DNA of 64,000 nucleotides from Tubiluchus corallicola (taxonomy: Eukaryota; Priapulida; Priapulimorpha; Priapulimorphida; Tubiluchidae). The stretch spans positions 1-64,000 of the forward strand of contig JAQGDQ010002406.1 of the NCBI GenBank assembly GCA_030141605.1, read 5' to 3'. Position 1 is the stretch's first letter. Each line of letters begins with the position of its first letter. The notes under the pieces were generated by a model, which worked only from the letters and a program-made list of their open reading frames with translations, was not told the DNA's origin and made no database searches. Both the position numbers and the translations under genes were made by a program. Of this stretch, positions 8,546 to 18,225 are shown piece after piece.

Positions 8546-10872
8546 CTAGCTACAGTGGGAGTATCCGCAAGAATAACAAACGTCGCACCCCTCCACAAAG
8601 CTTATGGGAGCTCCACACTCAGGACAAGCGCCGTTCTTCACGGATAAGGGATTGCTCAACTCGACTATATCGTCATCTTCCCATTCATCTAGTATGGCAT
8701 CCACCGTCATGACCTTCTCGATAGCATTTCCAGAAGGGGCAGCAATCACTCCAACAGGGTATTTTGCCCCCTGTTCCAAAGCTTTGCCGACCGCATCAGC
8801 GCAAGATAATATTTGGTTCGGCCCAAACCCGCTCTTCATATGGCAAGATATCCCCTTCAGCTGCCCCACGAGTATCTGCGGATCACAACCGGAACGCAAA
8901 GACACCGATATAAGCCGCCCTATGGCCTCACACTGACTGGTTGCACAACCACCAGCCTTCCCTATGCTCGTAAATACCTCAAAAGGCTTCCCCTCTTCAT
9001 CCTGATTTAGCGTAACGTAGAGCTTTCCACACCCTGTTATCATCTCCAAAGTTTTGCCCACCAGCATCTTGGGGCGAGGACGAGGAGCAAAGAGAGCCTC
9101 ATTCTCCGCAACATGAGATACCACCTCGCTGCTCACGGTTGCTTCCGTTGAGCCAACGTTCAATACCTGCTCGTCACGACAGCCATCCCTGTATATGGTG
9201 GTGCCTTTACAATTAAGACTATAAGCTAAAGCATAGACCTTCTTTACATCCTCAACTGTAGCGTCAAATCCGAAATTTACGGTTTTGCTAACTGCGTTGT
9301 CAGTGTACTTCTGAAAAGCTGCCTGCACCTTTATGTGCCACTCAGGGGAAATCTCGTGGGCAGTTACGAATATATCCTGCCATTTTGCAGGGACCGAAGG
9401 GTTGTTATGAAGAAAACCCTCTTTGGCAACAGTATTGGCAAGGTCTTCGGAGTAGAAACCCTCGCGCTTTGCAACATCCACAAAGAGAGAATTCACCTCC
9501 GGAAGCTTATCTCCATCCATGACGTATCTGTAAAAGGCTATGGCAAAATAAGGCTCTATGCCAGAAGATGCGCCAGCTAGTATCGATATGGTGCCCGTTG
9601 GAGCTATGGTTGTGGTCGTAGCATTCCTCAAGTGGGTAAAACCCATGGCAGGATATATACTGTCATCAAACCCCGGAAAGCTCCCCTCTTCTCGGCAAGC
9701 TCCACTGATGCTTTTCGCGAATTATCCCTGATAAACTTCATGACCTCTTCCGCAAGCTCCAAAGACTTGTCAGAGTTGTACGGCACCTCCAACATAACGA
9801 GCATATCCGCCCAACCCATGACCCCTAAGCCTATTTTTCTGTTGCGCTTGGTCATCTTGTCAATCTCTTCTATCGGATAGCTGTTCATGTCTATTACGTT
9901 GTCGAGAAAGTGCACAGCCTTGTGTATCGTGCTCCTAAGAGCATCCCAATCTATCTCCTTACCTACGACAAACTTAGCAAGGTTTATGGAACCAAGATTA
10001 CACGATTCATAAGGGAGAAGAGGCTGCTCACCACAGGGGTTGGTACTCTCTATCTTCCCTTCCTTCGGGGTTGGGTTGTCTTTATTAATCTTGTCTATAA
10101 AGATTATACCGGGGTCTCCACCCTGGTGAGCAAGACTGACCATGGTGTCAAAAACTTCCCCCGCGTTCAGAGAGCCCTGCTTTGAGCCGTCCCTGGGATT
10201 GATCAGAGCATAATCCTCACCCTTCTTCACAGCTTTCATAAACTTATCCGTAACCGCAACAGAAAGATTGAAGTTGCTCAAGTTGTCTTTATCCTTCTTT
10301 GCATTAATGAAACTCATAATGTCCGGATGATCAACATTGAGGATGCCCATATTGGCGCCTCTCCTCGTTCCACCCTGTTTTATAGTCTCAGTAGCACTGT
10401 CAAAAACGCTCATAAAGGAAACAGGGCCACTCGAAACACCCTTGGTGGACATGACCGTATCATCACTAGGTCTAAGACGCGAAAATGAAAACCCAGTACC
10501 GCCACCGGACTTGTGAATAAGAGCCGTGTTCTTGACGGATTCAAATATGCCGCTAAGAGAATCTTCAATGGGAAGAACAAAACACGCAGCCAGTTGCTGT
10601 AGATCTCCTCCGGCATTCATCAGCGTGGGAGAGTTTGGCAAGAAACGCAAAGACACCATCTCTTCATAAAACGAAGAAGCAACAGCATCAATGTCAGCAC
10701 CGACATCATATATGCTGTCGGCTGATGCAATGTTATATGCAACCCGCATAAACATATCTTTTGGCGTCTCCGGAACGCCAGACTTGCTGTTAATCTTAAG
10801 ATATCTCTTCTCCAAAACCCTTATGGCATTCTCACTCAAAACCACATCAGACGCATGTTTGCTCAATTTCAT
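8546..10872 (-). pseudogene. nrdJ: Class II (adenosylcobalamin-dependent) ribonucleoside-diphosphate reductase, one-base frameshift
   Basis: Reduces ribonucleotides to deoxyribonucleotides with coenzyme B12, with or without oxygen. The first frame (10872 to about 9675) has the redox Cys97, the SGGGTGFSFSRLRP loop (122-135) and the active-site NPCGE (298-302). The second frame (to 8546) begins before GFTHLRNATTTTIAPTGT and ends in a Cys-rich zinc-ribbon-like tail (CPECG...CYSCGYSHC) typical of long NrdJ. Between GAF and GFDDS one C is missing beside the G4 run (plus-strand CCCCGG, 9671-9676), which shifts the frame. Repaired length is about 775. The ATG has GGAGG upstream. No B12 riboswitch box was found in the leader. 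If this is the only reductase, the lesion must be a sequencing error. Confidence 0.88.
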
Positions 10873-11263
10873 ACTAAAACCCCTCCGCTGCTCTATATCT
10901 AAAACCTTAACTTGTCATGCAAAACTTTAAGTTATCACGTTAAAAAATTTATAGCACAACATGACTTTTACGCAAACAGCCATATTTCATTCAAACATGG
11001 GGAACGTTCCCCTTTTTACTATGTATTCTGACTTTCGCCCGGGGAAAAAAGTTTTCATTAAATTTTCCTCAACTTTTCTCACACTCCGAATCTCGAAATA
11101 TAAGCTCGAAATATAGAGATAAATATCTCATATCTCATTGATAACACTACAAAAATTATACTACAGACTGGTCTGTATACATATGGCAAACCTGTTGCAA
11201 AAAGTTGTATTTCATGAAAGAATACTTAAAAGGTAGGGCAAATTTTTTACCGGGGATATTTAA
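10873..11263. other. 390-base regulatory intergenic region between divergent nrdJ and tetR
   Basis: No gene is supported here. The region holds a perfect 14-bp palindrome GGGGAACGTTCCCC (10999-11012) followed by T5, two direct copies of CTCGAAATATA (11092-11102 and 11105-11115), an inverted repeat GAGATA-AA-TATCTC (11116-11129) and the TetR-type operator at 11162-11177. On the minus strand TTGCAT, 17 bases, GATATA (about 10928-10900) could be an nrdJ promoter, but the match is weak. The CAGTGGC-type box of cobalamin riboswitches is absent. Confidence 0.6.
11162..11177. promoter_or_regulatory. Likely TetR-family operator
   Basis: Inverted repeat TACAGAC-TG-GTCTGTA with perfect 7-bp arms and a 2-base spacer, about 85 bases upstream of the tetR start. 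Its core AGAC-NN-GTCT matches the operator class of NemR/AcuR-like TetR regulators (TAGACNNGTCTA). Autoregulation of the adjacent gene is the simplest reading; control of divergent nrdJ is possible but unproven. Confidence 0.65.
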
Positions 11264-11836
11264 GTGAAGAGCGGCAATCCAAAGCAGAGAATCATAACTA
11301 AAGCCTCAAAGCTGTTTTATGAGCAGGGCTACGTCAACACCGGCATCAATCAGATCATTCGCGAGGCTGATGTGGCAAAGACTACATTTTATCATCATTT
11401 TGCTTCCAAAGAGATGCTTTGTTTGGAATACTTGAAGAGGCGCCGCAAGTTTGCAATACAGGTGTTGAAGCATATTACAGAAGAAAAGCCGGATATTAAA
11501 GATAGCATCCTTGCCCTGTTTTTATACATAGAGCAGACATCCATCGCAAACGACTACAGGGGGTGCCCGTTTATCATAATCATCTCTGAGCTACCGGGCA
11601 AAAATGACAACATCCGAGCAGAAGTGAAAGGTTACAAAAAAGATATAATGGATCTAATCCGCTCCATATTAGCTTCTGTCAACCAGTACAACGATACCAA
11701 GCTATCATTGCTTACCGAATCGATATTCGTACTGTTTGAAGGAGCTCTTATCAGCTGCGCATGCCTGCAAAGCCCACAACCGGCAAAAACAGCGGCAACC
11801 GCAGCCATAGAACTGTTGGAAAAGCACAATGTTTAA
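11264..11836 (+). CDS. TetR/AcrR-family transcriptional regulator
   Basis: A 190-residue one-component repressor. The N-terminal helix-turn-helix is standard (KASKLFYEQGYVNTGINQII, then ADVAKTTFYHHFASKE, about 12-51), and an all-helical ligand and dimer domain follows. The start is GTG at 11264 with GGGGA upstream; no ATG fits the family N-terminus better. A palindromic operator of the TAGACNNGTCTA class lies 85 bases upstream. The C-terminal region (RGCPFIIIISELPGKNDNIRA, with a Gly-Cys-Pro) matches the subgroup that often senses electrophiles or small acids, as in NemR/AcuR relatives. The gene converges with pilT, leaving 5 bases between the stops. Its target genes other than itself cannot be seen. 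Confidence 0.85.
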   Translation: MKSGNPKQRIITKASKLFYEQGYVNTGINQIIREADVAKTTFYHHFASKEMLCLEYLKRRRKFAIQVLKHITEEKPDIKDSILALFLYIEQTSIANDYRGCPFIIIISELPGKNDNIRAEVKGYKKDIMDLIRSILASVNQYNDTKLSLLTESIFVLFEGALISCACLQSPQPAKTAATAAIELLEKHNV

Positions 11837-11841
11837 AGGTA

Positions 11842-12921
11842 TCAGATCCTCTTCATGCCTTGCTGTCCGAGCAGTTTAGCCACTTCATCAGGATACACCG
11901 CCTTTCCAAGGACATCATCGTAGGAGATGTACCCTTCATGATACAGCTTCACCAGAGATTGGCTCATGGTCATCATACCGGTGCCTTGCTGTCCAGTCTG
12001 CATCATGGAGTACACCTGATGAAGTTTATCTTCCCTTATCAAGTTTCTGATGGCACTATTTGGAGTCATTACCTCCAAAGCCATAGATCTACCCGTATTA
12101 TCGACCTTTTTAATGAGCTGCTGGCTCACAACACCTTCCAAAACAAATGACAACTGAGCTCTGATCTGGGATTGCTGGTGCGGAGGAAAAACATCGATCA
12201 CCCTGTGAATGGTCTGCACAGCACTGTTTGTGTGGAGCGTACCAAAGGTCAAATGCCCCGTCTCAGATATAGTCAAAGCAAGCTCAATCGTCTCAGGATC
12301 CCTTAATTCCCCGATAAGAACAATGTCGGGATCTTGACGAAGGATAGATTTCAACGCCTTTGCAAAGCTTCTCGTATCTGCATTAAGTTCCCTCTGGTTA
12401 ACGATACAGGATTTATGAGTGTGAAGAAATTCTATAGGGTCTTCAATGGTTATAATGTGTTCCCGACGATCTGAGTTGATCTTATCTATCATGGCGGCAA
12501 GAGTCGTGGACTTACCGCTACCGGTTGGGCCGGTAACGAGGACAAGACCCCTGGCGCGGGCTGATATCTTCTCCAAGATTTCAGGCAAACCCAACTCGTC
12601 AAATGTTAATATCCTAAAAGGGATACGGCGAATCGCGGCAGCAACCGCCCCCCTCTGCACAAAAACGTTTGCACGAAAGCGAGATAATCCACGAATGCCA
12701 AAAGAAAAGTCTATCTCAAGATCCTGCTCAAAGCGCGTGCGCTGAACCTCACTAAGCAATCCGTAGCACAACTGCTTTGTATCGTCTCCGTTAAAAGACT
12801 GATCACCAATTCTAGTAACTTCACCATGAACTCGGTAAGCAGCAGGAGACCCCACAGTAATGTGCAAGTCGCTCGCATCAAGCTCGACCATCTTACTCAA
12901 ATAGTAGTGAATATTCGCCAT
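11842..12921 (-). CDS. pilT: Type IV pilus retraction ATPase PilT
   Basis: Hexameric cytoplasmic motor that depolymerises type IV pili, powering twitching and DNA uptake. The 359-residue length is typical. Visible features are the N-terminal LDASDLHIT start of the PilT PAS-like domain, Walker A GPTGSGKS (131-138), the Asp box ITIEDPIEF (about 157-165), Walker B with VLIGELRD (201-208), the His box GHLTFGTLHTN, and the PilT-specific C-terminus (TNSAVQTIHRVIDVFPP, then the region around QGTGMMTMSQSL). It stands alone between tetR and DUF502. Prepilin-like and ComEC proteins elsewhere in the window fit a functional pilus or uptake system. Confidence 0.95.
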   Translation of the reverse strand: MANIHYYLSKMVELDASDLHITVGSPAAYRVHGEVTRIGDQSFNGDDTKQLCYGLLSEVQRTRFEQDLEIDFSFGIRGLSRFRANVFVQRGAVAAAIRRIPFRILTFDELGLPEILEKISARARGLVLVTGPTGSGKSTTLAAMIDKINSDRREHIITIEDPIEFLHTHKSCIVNQRELNADTRSFAKALKSILRQDPDIVLIGELRDPETIELALTISETGHLTFGTLHTNSAVQTIHRVIDVFPPHQQSQIRAQLSFVLEGVVSQQLIKKVDNTGRSMALEVMTPNSAIRNLIREDKLHQVYSMMQTGQQGTGMMTMSQSLVKLYHEGYISYDDVLGKAVYPDEVAKLLGQQGMKRI

Positions 12922-13129
12922 TCCAAACCACCTTCAAAATATACTCAAAACCCGGTCACAAAAGCACTCAGCATACAAAAACCAAGGAACCAACATAAAT
13001 AAATGTGCACAAAAAACACAAGCTCCACGCACCAGACAATCAGGATACACGCAAAGAAACAGACAATCAACTAAAATATACAACAGAACCCGAACCAAGG
13101 CATGGTAACGGACACTGCCTATACCATTC

Positions 13130-13744
13130 TTAACTTACATCGACGTTCGTCATAACATTTCCTTTGCCATTTAATAGGGGTAAAGAAGGCTCCACAAGAC
13201 CCACAGAGATTACAAACTTGATCCCCTCCTCGACACTTATGCCCAACTCGATAACATCCGCCTTGGGCACTATTATGATGAAGCCTGAAGTTGGGTTTGG
13301 AGTGGTTGGGACAAACACGTTGTAGGACTCAACACCCGTCTTATTTGCAAAGAAATCCGAACTGTCTTTAGTAACGAAACCGATGCTATATATCCCTTTT
13401 CTGGGGTACTGCAGCATTATGACTTTTTGAAAATTATCTCCCCCAGTGGTCGATTGGAATGCGTCGGCAATCTGCTTTGCAGCATTATAAACTATGCGCA
13501 CAACGGGAATAGTAGCAAAAAGTTTGTCAAAAATGCCCATCAACTTTCTGCCAAAGTAGAGCTTGGTCAAAAAGCCCACCATATAGATCAGAAAAATAAC
13601 GAGGACAAATGATATAAATTCTTGCAGATGGAGTGTAAGATCTATTTCAAAATATACCAATGCCTTGTTCAGATAGGGCAACAGCAGACCTTTAAGCGTC
13701 CTGTAGACAAACAGCACCAGATAGACAGTAACGACGATGGGCAT
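13130..13744 (-). CDS. DUF502 family membrane protein, N-terminus probably lost to a frameshift
   Basis: The 204-residue frame matches DUF502: two N-terminal hydrophobic spans (MPIVVTVYLVLFVY and FISFVLVIFLIYMVGFL), then a soluble domain with the family stretches IFDKLFATIPVVRIVYNAAKQ and VFVPTTPNPTSGFIIIVP. The function of the family is unknown; plant relatives are called COV proteins. DUF502 proteins usually begin with a basic segment followed by FLTGL-like residues. A matching start exists at the ATG 13796 (MPKRKKIK), but it is out of frame; one extra A in the A4 run near 13773-13777 separates it from the in-frame continuation LFLSGIISAMP. The real gene probably spans 13130-13796. It is likely cotranscribed with the YhaM-like gene upstream. 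Confidence 0.75.
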   Translation of the reverse strand: MPIVVTVYLVLFVYRTLKGLLLPYLNKALVYFEIDLTLHLQEFISFVLVIFLIYMVGFLTKLYFGRKLMGIFDKLFATIPVVRIVYNAAKQIADAFQSTTGGDNFQKVIMLQYPRKGIYSIGFVTKDSSDFFANKTGVESYNVFVPTTPNPTSGFIIIVPKADVIELGISVEEGIKFVISVGLVEPSLPLLNGKGNVMTNVDVS

Positions 13745-13841
13745 TGCAGATATAATGCCCGACAGGAACAGATTTTATCTTTTTTCTTTTTGGCATGTCA
13801 AAAACTCACAAAATTTCCTTATCCGAAAAATGATAGACAAT

Positions 13842-14762
13842 CTACAATTTATAATTAAACAGCTGTCTTGCAAGTAGTTTGTCATATTGCGACCAGCCAC
13901 CCTCTTCGACATTCTCTCTTTCAAAGATAGTGGTCATGCTATTAGTCTTAGCATCAATATTGTCTATGAGGTGCAGCACCATAGCCTCAACCGTCTTCGG
14001 CAACTGCGGACTGCCGTATTCCAGATAACCGTGATGGGCCAGCAACACATGATTCAAAAGGCTTTTCCCAATGGGAGGGAAGTCCTCCACCTGGCTTATA
14101 TAGCCGTTCACAAGCTCACACCCTAGGACAAGGTGTCCCACGAGACGCCCCTCATCAGAATAGTCAAATCCACCATCGCTGGCGAGCTCTTTGATCTTTC
14201 CGATATCGTGAAATAGAGCACCCAAAACCAATATATCCTTATTAATGCTGGTCTTGTAAAAATCAGCCATCATCAAAGCAAGCTTTACAACTGCCAGTGT
14301 ATGCTCCAAAAGGCCATGGACGTAAGCATGGTGAACATTCTTTGCAGCAGGAACATGCTTGAACAGCTCAACTGAATCAGTATCTTCAAAAAACTTGTCC
14401 AAAACGCCTCTGAAATGGGGAGCACTCACATGCTCCTTTAGCAATCCCACGAGCTCTTCCCACATGCTCTCCACACCGTGCTTGCTTTTGGGTAGAAAGT
14501 CCGCCGCCCTGCCCTTTTTATCGATGCTTATGCTAAATATCTTGAGCTGGGTTTGACCATTATAGTGGTTGATTGCGCCACCAACATTCACGATCTGCCC
14601 CTTTTCCACCTCAAAGCCGATCTTATCGCTATCGAACAAAATACCATTATGGAGGTCTCCCTCCCGATCAGCTAAAATCATCTTTAAATACGGTCGATTA
14701 TCCCTAGTCAAACTCTTGTTGACTTGAAACACCATAAAAACGCTATTGACAGATAAATCCAT
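13842..14762 (-). CDS. OB-fold plus HD-domain 3'-5' exonuclease, YhaM/CbfA-like
   Basis: A 306-residue cytoplasmic protein. The N-terminal region (about 1-90) reads as an OB-fold nucleic-acid-binding domain (RPYLKMILADREGDLHNGILFD). The C-terminal domain is HD-type: HGLLEHT (149-155), FHDIGK (184-189), then LLAHHGYLEYGSP, giving the expected metal-binding His/Asp set. This order is that of YhaM/CbfA, a 3'-5' exoribonuclease also active on ssDNA. It lies just upstream of DUF502 in the same direction. No frame damage was seen. The exact substrate cannot be told from sequence. Confidence 0.82.
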   Translation of the reverse strand: MDLSVNSVFMVFQVNKSLTRDNRPYLKMILADREGDLHNGILFDSDKIGFEVEKGQIVNVGGAINHYNGQTQLKIFSISIDKKGRAADFLPKSKHGVESMWEELVGLLKEHVSAPHFRGVLDKFFEDTDSVELFKHVPAAKNVHHAYVHGLLEHTLAVVKLALMMADFYKTSINKDILVLGALFHDIGKIKELASDGGFDYSDEGRLVGHLVLGCELVNGYISQVEDFPPIGKSLLNHVLLAHHGYLEYGSPQLPKTVEAMVLHLIDNIDAKTNSMTTIFERENVEEGGWSQYDKLLARQLFNYKL

Positions 14763-14863
14763 TTACACAAATACCTTAAAATCGATAAATTAAGAGAATA
14801 AGAAGTGCATTCTATACAATCACAGATTTAAAATCAACCCAAATATAAGCAGCTCAAAATCAC

Positions 14864-15115
14864 TTACCACTCATCAACAGTGTCATTTTCACAAACATTG
14901 ACGTCTCTGATATCGACCCCTTCTGAAGAAAGGCTTTTCAACACTTCAAGAACCGTGGGGACGAAACTACTCGTACTATAGATGTAAAGGGTGGGGCCTT
15001 CTCTGTCAACGGTGCGGACAATGCCTATACCCTCGTAAGAATCGATTATTGCGTTGATGTAGAGGACATCTTTTAGATTTGAGTTGAACCTGACCTTGAC
15101 GCCATGCATCTTCAT
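14864..15115 (-). CDS. DUF4911 domain protein
   Basis: An 83-residue protein with the DUF4911 pattern: an N-terminal strand with VRFNSNLKDVLYINAIIDSYEGIGIVRT, then LYIYSTSSFVPTVLEVLKSL and a short acidic tail. The fold looks like a small alpha/beta domain; its function is not known. The family occurs mainly in Desulfobacterota, Deferribacterota and relatives, which is one taxonomic hint for this window. Its ATG overlaps the stop of the upstream gene (ATGA, 15112-15115), so the pair is translationally coupled. The family name is from pattern memory and should be checked by a profile search. Confidence 0.55.
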   Translation of the reverse strand: MKMHGVKVRFNSNLKDVLYINAIIDSYEGIGIVRTVDREGPTLYIYSTSSFVPTVLEVLKSLSSEGVDIRDVNVCENDTVDEW

Positions 15116-15483
15116 ACGACATCTATCAAGCCAATCTTTACACCATCGAGAAGCTGCTCCAACTCTTTGGCTTCATCTTTTAACCTGGCCTCTATGTACA
15201 CCTTTTTCACATTGAGGCTGGCGACAGCATCCACAAAAGTAGCAGAATCCTGCATCACCTTCGTAAAATCTGTGACGAGGAAACCATGCTTAAAGTTCAA
15301 TTTTTGAATATTGACATAGACAATATTGGCACAATCCGTGTTCTCCAAGACAGAGGTAAGTGCACCGCGATGGAAAAAATCCAACTTTGCAGAGAGCCCC
15401 CGGGGCTTTACGTTCTCCAGGTCGTAATCTACAAAGATCGGTGTCTGTTCAATATTGCTTATATTGGCCTTAACTGTCTGCAT
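15112..15483 (-). CDS. Hypothetical protein coupled to DUF4911 and nusB
   Basis: A 123-residue protein that I do not recognise. It has no signal peptide or membrane span; alternating hydrophobic strands and helices (FVDYDLENV, ANIVYVNIQKL, KKVYIEARLKDEAKELEQLL) suggest a small alpha/beta cytoplasmic domain. It starts 4 bases after the nusB stop and ends in an ATGA overlap with the DUF4911 gene, so it belongs to the ribDE-BA-H-nusB transcription unit. Codon use and frame continuity look like the neighbours, so it is probably a real gene. Confidence 0.65.
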   Translation of the reverse strand: MQTVKANISNIEQTPIFVDYDLENVKPRGLSAKLDFFHRGALTSVLENTDCANIVYVNIQKLNFKHGFLVTDFTKVMQDSATFVDAVASLNVKKVYIEARLKDEAKELEQLLDGVKIGLIDVV

Positions 15484-15487
15484 TAGT

Positions 15488-15904
15488 TCAACATCTTTCC
15501 ACGTTAAATTCTTCTTTTATCTTATCAAGTATACCATTTATAAAGGCGATGGACTTTGTATCACAATACTTGCCACTGATGCCCACATAGTCGTTGAGGA
15601 TAACATGTATAGGCGCATCGCCTAAAAACATCTCCCCCAAAGCCACTCTCAGCACGCTCTTCTCCATGAGACCAACTCTTTCAAGACTCCAGCTTTGCTT
15701 GAGAAAACTCCTTATTAAAGCATCATTTTCACTCTGCCTTGACTTTGCGGTTTCAAAGAGGTCTTTAGCAAAGTTTATGATATTACCATTCTCTTCAGAC
15801 ACGGTCTCCCAAAACAGGAGAGCTACATCGTCACCCTCTTCGCTATACTCGTGCTGATACATCATCTGAACAGCGTATTCTCTGGATTTTGTACGATTCT
15901 TCAC
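15488..15904 (-). CDS. nusB: Transcription antitermination factor NusB
   Basis: NusB joins NusE (S10) on boxA RNA to form the rRNA antitermination complex. The 138-residue all-helical protein has the family landmarks: the N-terminal [15 protein letters not shown] segment, the central [22 protein letters not shown], and [30 protein letters not shown] near the C-terminus. Its start overlaps the ribH stop by 4 bases (ATGA), the classic ribH-nusB pairing. It is intact, unlike several of the rib genes upstream. Confidence 0.93.
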   Translation of the reverse strand: MKNRTKSREYAVQMMYQHEYSEEGDDVALLFWETVSEENGNIINFAKDLFETAKSRQSENDALIRSFLKQSWSLERVGLMEKSVLRVALGEMFLGDAPIHVILNDYVGISGKYCDTKSIAFINGILDKIKEEFNVERC

Positions 15905-16380
15905 GCTTCACTTATCTCTCTTTTGATGAGGTTAACTATCTCAATTCCACCCATTCCGGCTTCTGCGCCCTTGTTCCCTGCTTTAGTACCTGCCCGCTCA
16001 ACGGCTTGCTCTATGGTATCCGTGGTCAGGATGCCGTTGATTACAGGTATCTCTGTGCTCAACGATACACTCGCAACCCCTTTTGCCGATTCCGCTGCAA
16101 CGTAGTCAAAATGTGGAGTAGACCCACGAATCACCACCCCAAGAGCAATGATGCAGTCAAAACGCCCACTCAATGCCAGTTTTTTACATATCAAAGGGAT
16201 TTCAAAAGCACCCGGAACTTTGTAGACATCAATGTCATCCTGAGCCACCTCGTGGCGCAGAAGAGCATCCACACAACCCGACACAAGGCTCTTTGTGATA
16301 AAGTCGTTAAACCTTGACGCAACTATGCCAAAACGCAAACCTTTACCGGAATAGTTACCCTCTTTTATCGCAATATTCAT
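15901..16380 (-). CDS. ribH: 6,7-dimethyl-8-ribityllumazine synthase
   Basis: Condenses 5-amino-6-ribitylaminouracil with dihydroxybutanone phosphate, the penultimate step of riboflavin synthesis; it forms large icosahedral or pentameric capsids. At 159 residues it is full length. Landmarks are [14 protein letters not shown] near the start, the substrate-binding KVPGAFEIP (about 54-62), [14 protein letters not shown] with the catalytic His, and a C-terminal GNKGAEAG stretch. It is coupled to nusB by an ATGA overlap and preceded by ribBA by 22 bases. No lesion is visible. Confidence 0.95.
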   Translation of the reverse strand: MNIAIKEGNYSGKGLRFGIVASRFNDFITKSLVSGCVDALLRHEVAQDDIDVYKVPGAFEIPLICKKLALSGRFDCIIALGVVIRGSTPHFDYVAAESAKGVASVSLSTEIPVINGILTTDTIEQAVERAGTKAGNKGAEAGMGGIEIVNLIKREISEA

Positions 16381-16402
16381 ATTTATCTCCTCACAAAATG
16401 TG

Positions 16403-17627
16403 CTATATATCTATTCTATGACCAAATTTCTCTTTCTTTGTCTGTAGATACTTTCTGTTGTCATCATTAATGCTGGCATTCGTTGCTATTCTTTCAACTA
16501 TATCCAGCCCGTAACCGGACAAACATTTCATCTTTTTAGGATTGTTAGTAATAATCCTTATCTTTTCTAGGGAAAGATATTTGAGGATACTAGCTCCAAA
16601 GCCGTAGTCCCTCATATCCTCTTCAAAACCGAGATCAACATTTGCCTCAGCCGTGTCAAGCCCCTTATCTTGAAGGTGATAGGCTTTGATCTTGTTCAGG
16701 ATGCCTATGCCGCGCCCCTCCTGAAACAGATACACAATAACCCCAACACCCTCATTCTCTATCATTTTCATAGCTACATCAAGCTGGTCTCCACAATCAC
16801 AACGACGGGAACAAAACACATCCCCAGTAAGGCATTGGGAATGTATCCGCACCAAGACGGGTTTAAGACCGTCAGGTTCGCTGACCAGGGCAACGCCCTC
16901 CTGATCATCGAATACGCTTTTAAAGCCGAGAACCTAAACTTGCCGTAATCCGTGGGCAGCAGTGCTGACCCTCAACAGTCACGACCTTTTCCGTTTTTAG
17001 TCTGTATTCTATAATGTCCGCAACACTTAAAATTCCAATATTGTGACGTTTAGCATACACCTCCAGCTCGGGCAATCTCGCCATGGCGCCATCTTCATTC
17101 ATTATTTCACAAATGACCCCAGCCGGCGGAAGACCCGCAATACGCATGAGATCAACAGAACCTTCAGTCTGACCAGCCCTGACCAAAACACCGCCGTCCC
17201 TTGCCCTCAAAGGAAAAATATGCCCCGGAGACACAACATCACAAGCTTTAGCTTGAGGATGCGCTGCAACCTCAATGGTTGTAGCTCTGTCCTGAACCGA
17301 TATCCCCGTGGTAATGCCGAGTGACGCCTCAATGGATAAGGTGAAGGCGGTACCGTACTGGGACTTGTTGTCATCCCCAGTCACCATGAGGGGCAGATCA
17401 AGCCTGTCACACTGCTTCCCGTCAAGGGCAAGGCATATCAAACCCCTGGCATTTTTTGCCATGAAATTTACCAACTCAGGAGTAACAAGGGATGCAGAAA
17501 ACACCAAATCCCCTTCATTCTCCCTATCCTCATCATCAACAAGAATCACCATGCGGCCACGTCTAACCTCTTTGACCGCTTCATCTACAGTGAGGTAGAC
17601 GCTCTTCTCAGTATCAATATCAACCAC
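16403..17627 (-). pseudogene. ribBA: Bifunctional RibBA (DHBP synthase / GTP cyclohydrolase II), two frameshifts at the domain junction
   Basis: Makes both riboflavin precursors, dihydroxybutanone phosphate and the pyrimidine from GTP. The RibB half (from ATG 17627) is complete, with the acidic [11 protein letters not shown] loop and [13 protein letters not shown]. The RibA half ends at 16403 and holds the zinc-site CSRRCDCGDQL and FQEGRGIG. The linker ([13 protein letters not shown], then DDQEGVALV) is scattered over three frames. One G appears missing near 16960-16966 and one T from the short run near 16918-16925. As written, RibB ends early in an aberrant tail and RibA would begin at an internal Met. 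Both are short-run contractions, like those in neighbouring genes. The RibA frame can still start at ATG 16855, so separate products are conceivable. Confidence 0.88.
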
Positions 17628-18159
17628 CTGCCATCTTCGTCAACAGACTGCCAAGGTTACCTTCGCAATCTTTATATGAGTTTAGTTTTTCTAAATGTCT
17701 AGCTATTATGTCAACTTCCAAGTTGACCTCATCACCCACCCTCAACGCCTGGAGGGTAGTATTTGCATATGTGTGCGGAATAACGGCTATCCTCATAGCA
17801 CTTTGCCCAATGATTGAGGCAACAGTTAAACTTATCCCGCTCACACTAATCGAACCCTTCTCCACAATGTAGCGATCTAAACAGGAAGGATAGGTGATCT
17901 CGACGACGTAGCATTCGCCGAGCTTATTGCTCTTAACTACTCTGCCAACCCCGTCCACATGCCCCAAAACGATGTGCCCACCGAGACGATCACTGAGTCT
18001 GATAGCTCTTTCAAGATTTACAATGCTTCCCCGTTTAAGGTTTTTAAGATCACTCCTGTTGTAGGTTTCCGAAGACACATCCGCAGAAAAGCCGGATGGA
18101 TTAAATCTCGTCACAGTGAGACAGATGCCATTCACGGATATAGAATCCCCAATACGCAT
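17620..18159 (-). CDS. ribE: Riboflavin synthase (alpha subunit), N-terminus displaced by a frameshift
   Basis: Dismutates two lumazines to riboflavin. The open frame has the two lumazine-binding repeats: [13 protein letters not shown] in the first and [15 protein letters not shown] in the second, with [11 protein letters not shown] between. The normal N-terminal MFTGI is found at the ATG 18260, overlapping the end of ribD, but the frame changes between about 18225 and 18250, so the annotated Met at 18159 lies about 30 residues inside the first domain. The complete gene would span 17620-18260. Its stop overlaps the ribBA start by 8 bases. As written the first barrel lacks its first strand, so function is doubtful unless the lesion is a sequencing error. 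Confidence 0.85.
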   Translation of the reverse strand: MRIGDSISVNGICLTVTRFNPSGFSADVSSETYNRSDLKNLKRGSIVNLERAIRLSDRLGGHIVLGHVDGVGRVVKSNKLGECYVVEITYPSCLDRYIVEKGSISVSGISLTVASIIGQSAMRIAVIPHTYANTTLQALRVGDEVNLEVDIIARHLEKLNSYKDCEGNLGSLLTKMAGG

Positions 18160-18225
18160 GTCAGAAGTGATGTTATCGCAAAAAATATCTATCCTGCCAC
18201 CGTTTCCAGTTAGACTGATTTCTAT

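Noticed and set aside
9671-9676. Programmed ribosomal frameshift in nrdJ (and likewise in miaA, ribD, rarA)
   Set aside because: No X XXY YYZ slippery heptamer with a downstream pseudoknot is evident, and many unrelated genes show the same type of one-base loss, which points to a general cause.
10999-11017. GGGGAACGTTCCCC plus T5 as a transcription terminator
   Set aside because: No plus-strand gene ends upstream of it (nrdJ is transcribed away), and a 14-base palindrome with no loop is a poor hairpin; an operator role is at least as likely.
10873-11263. Cobalamin riboswitch upstream of nrdJ
   Set aside because: The B12-box-like GCCACTG/CAGTGGC core was not found on either strand of the leader.
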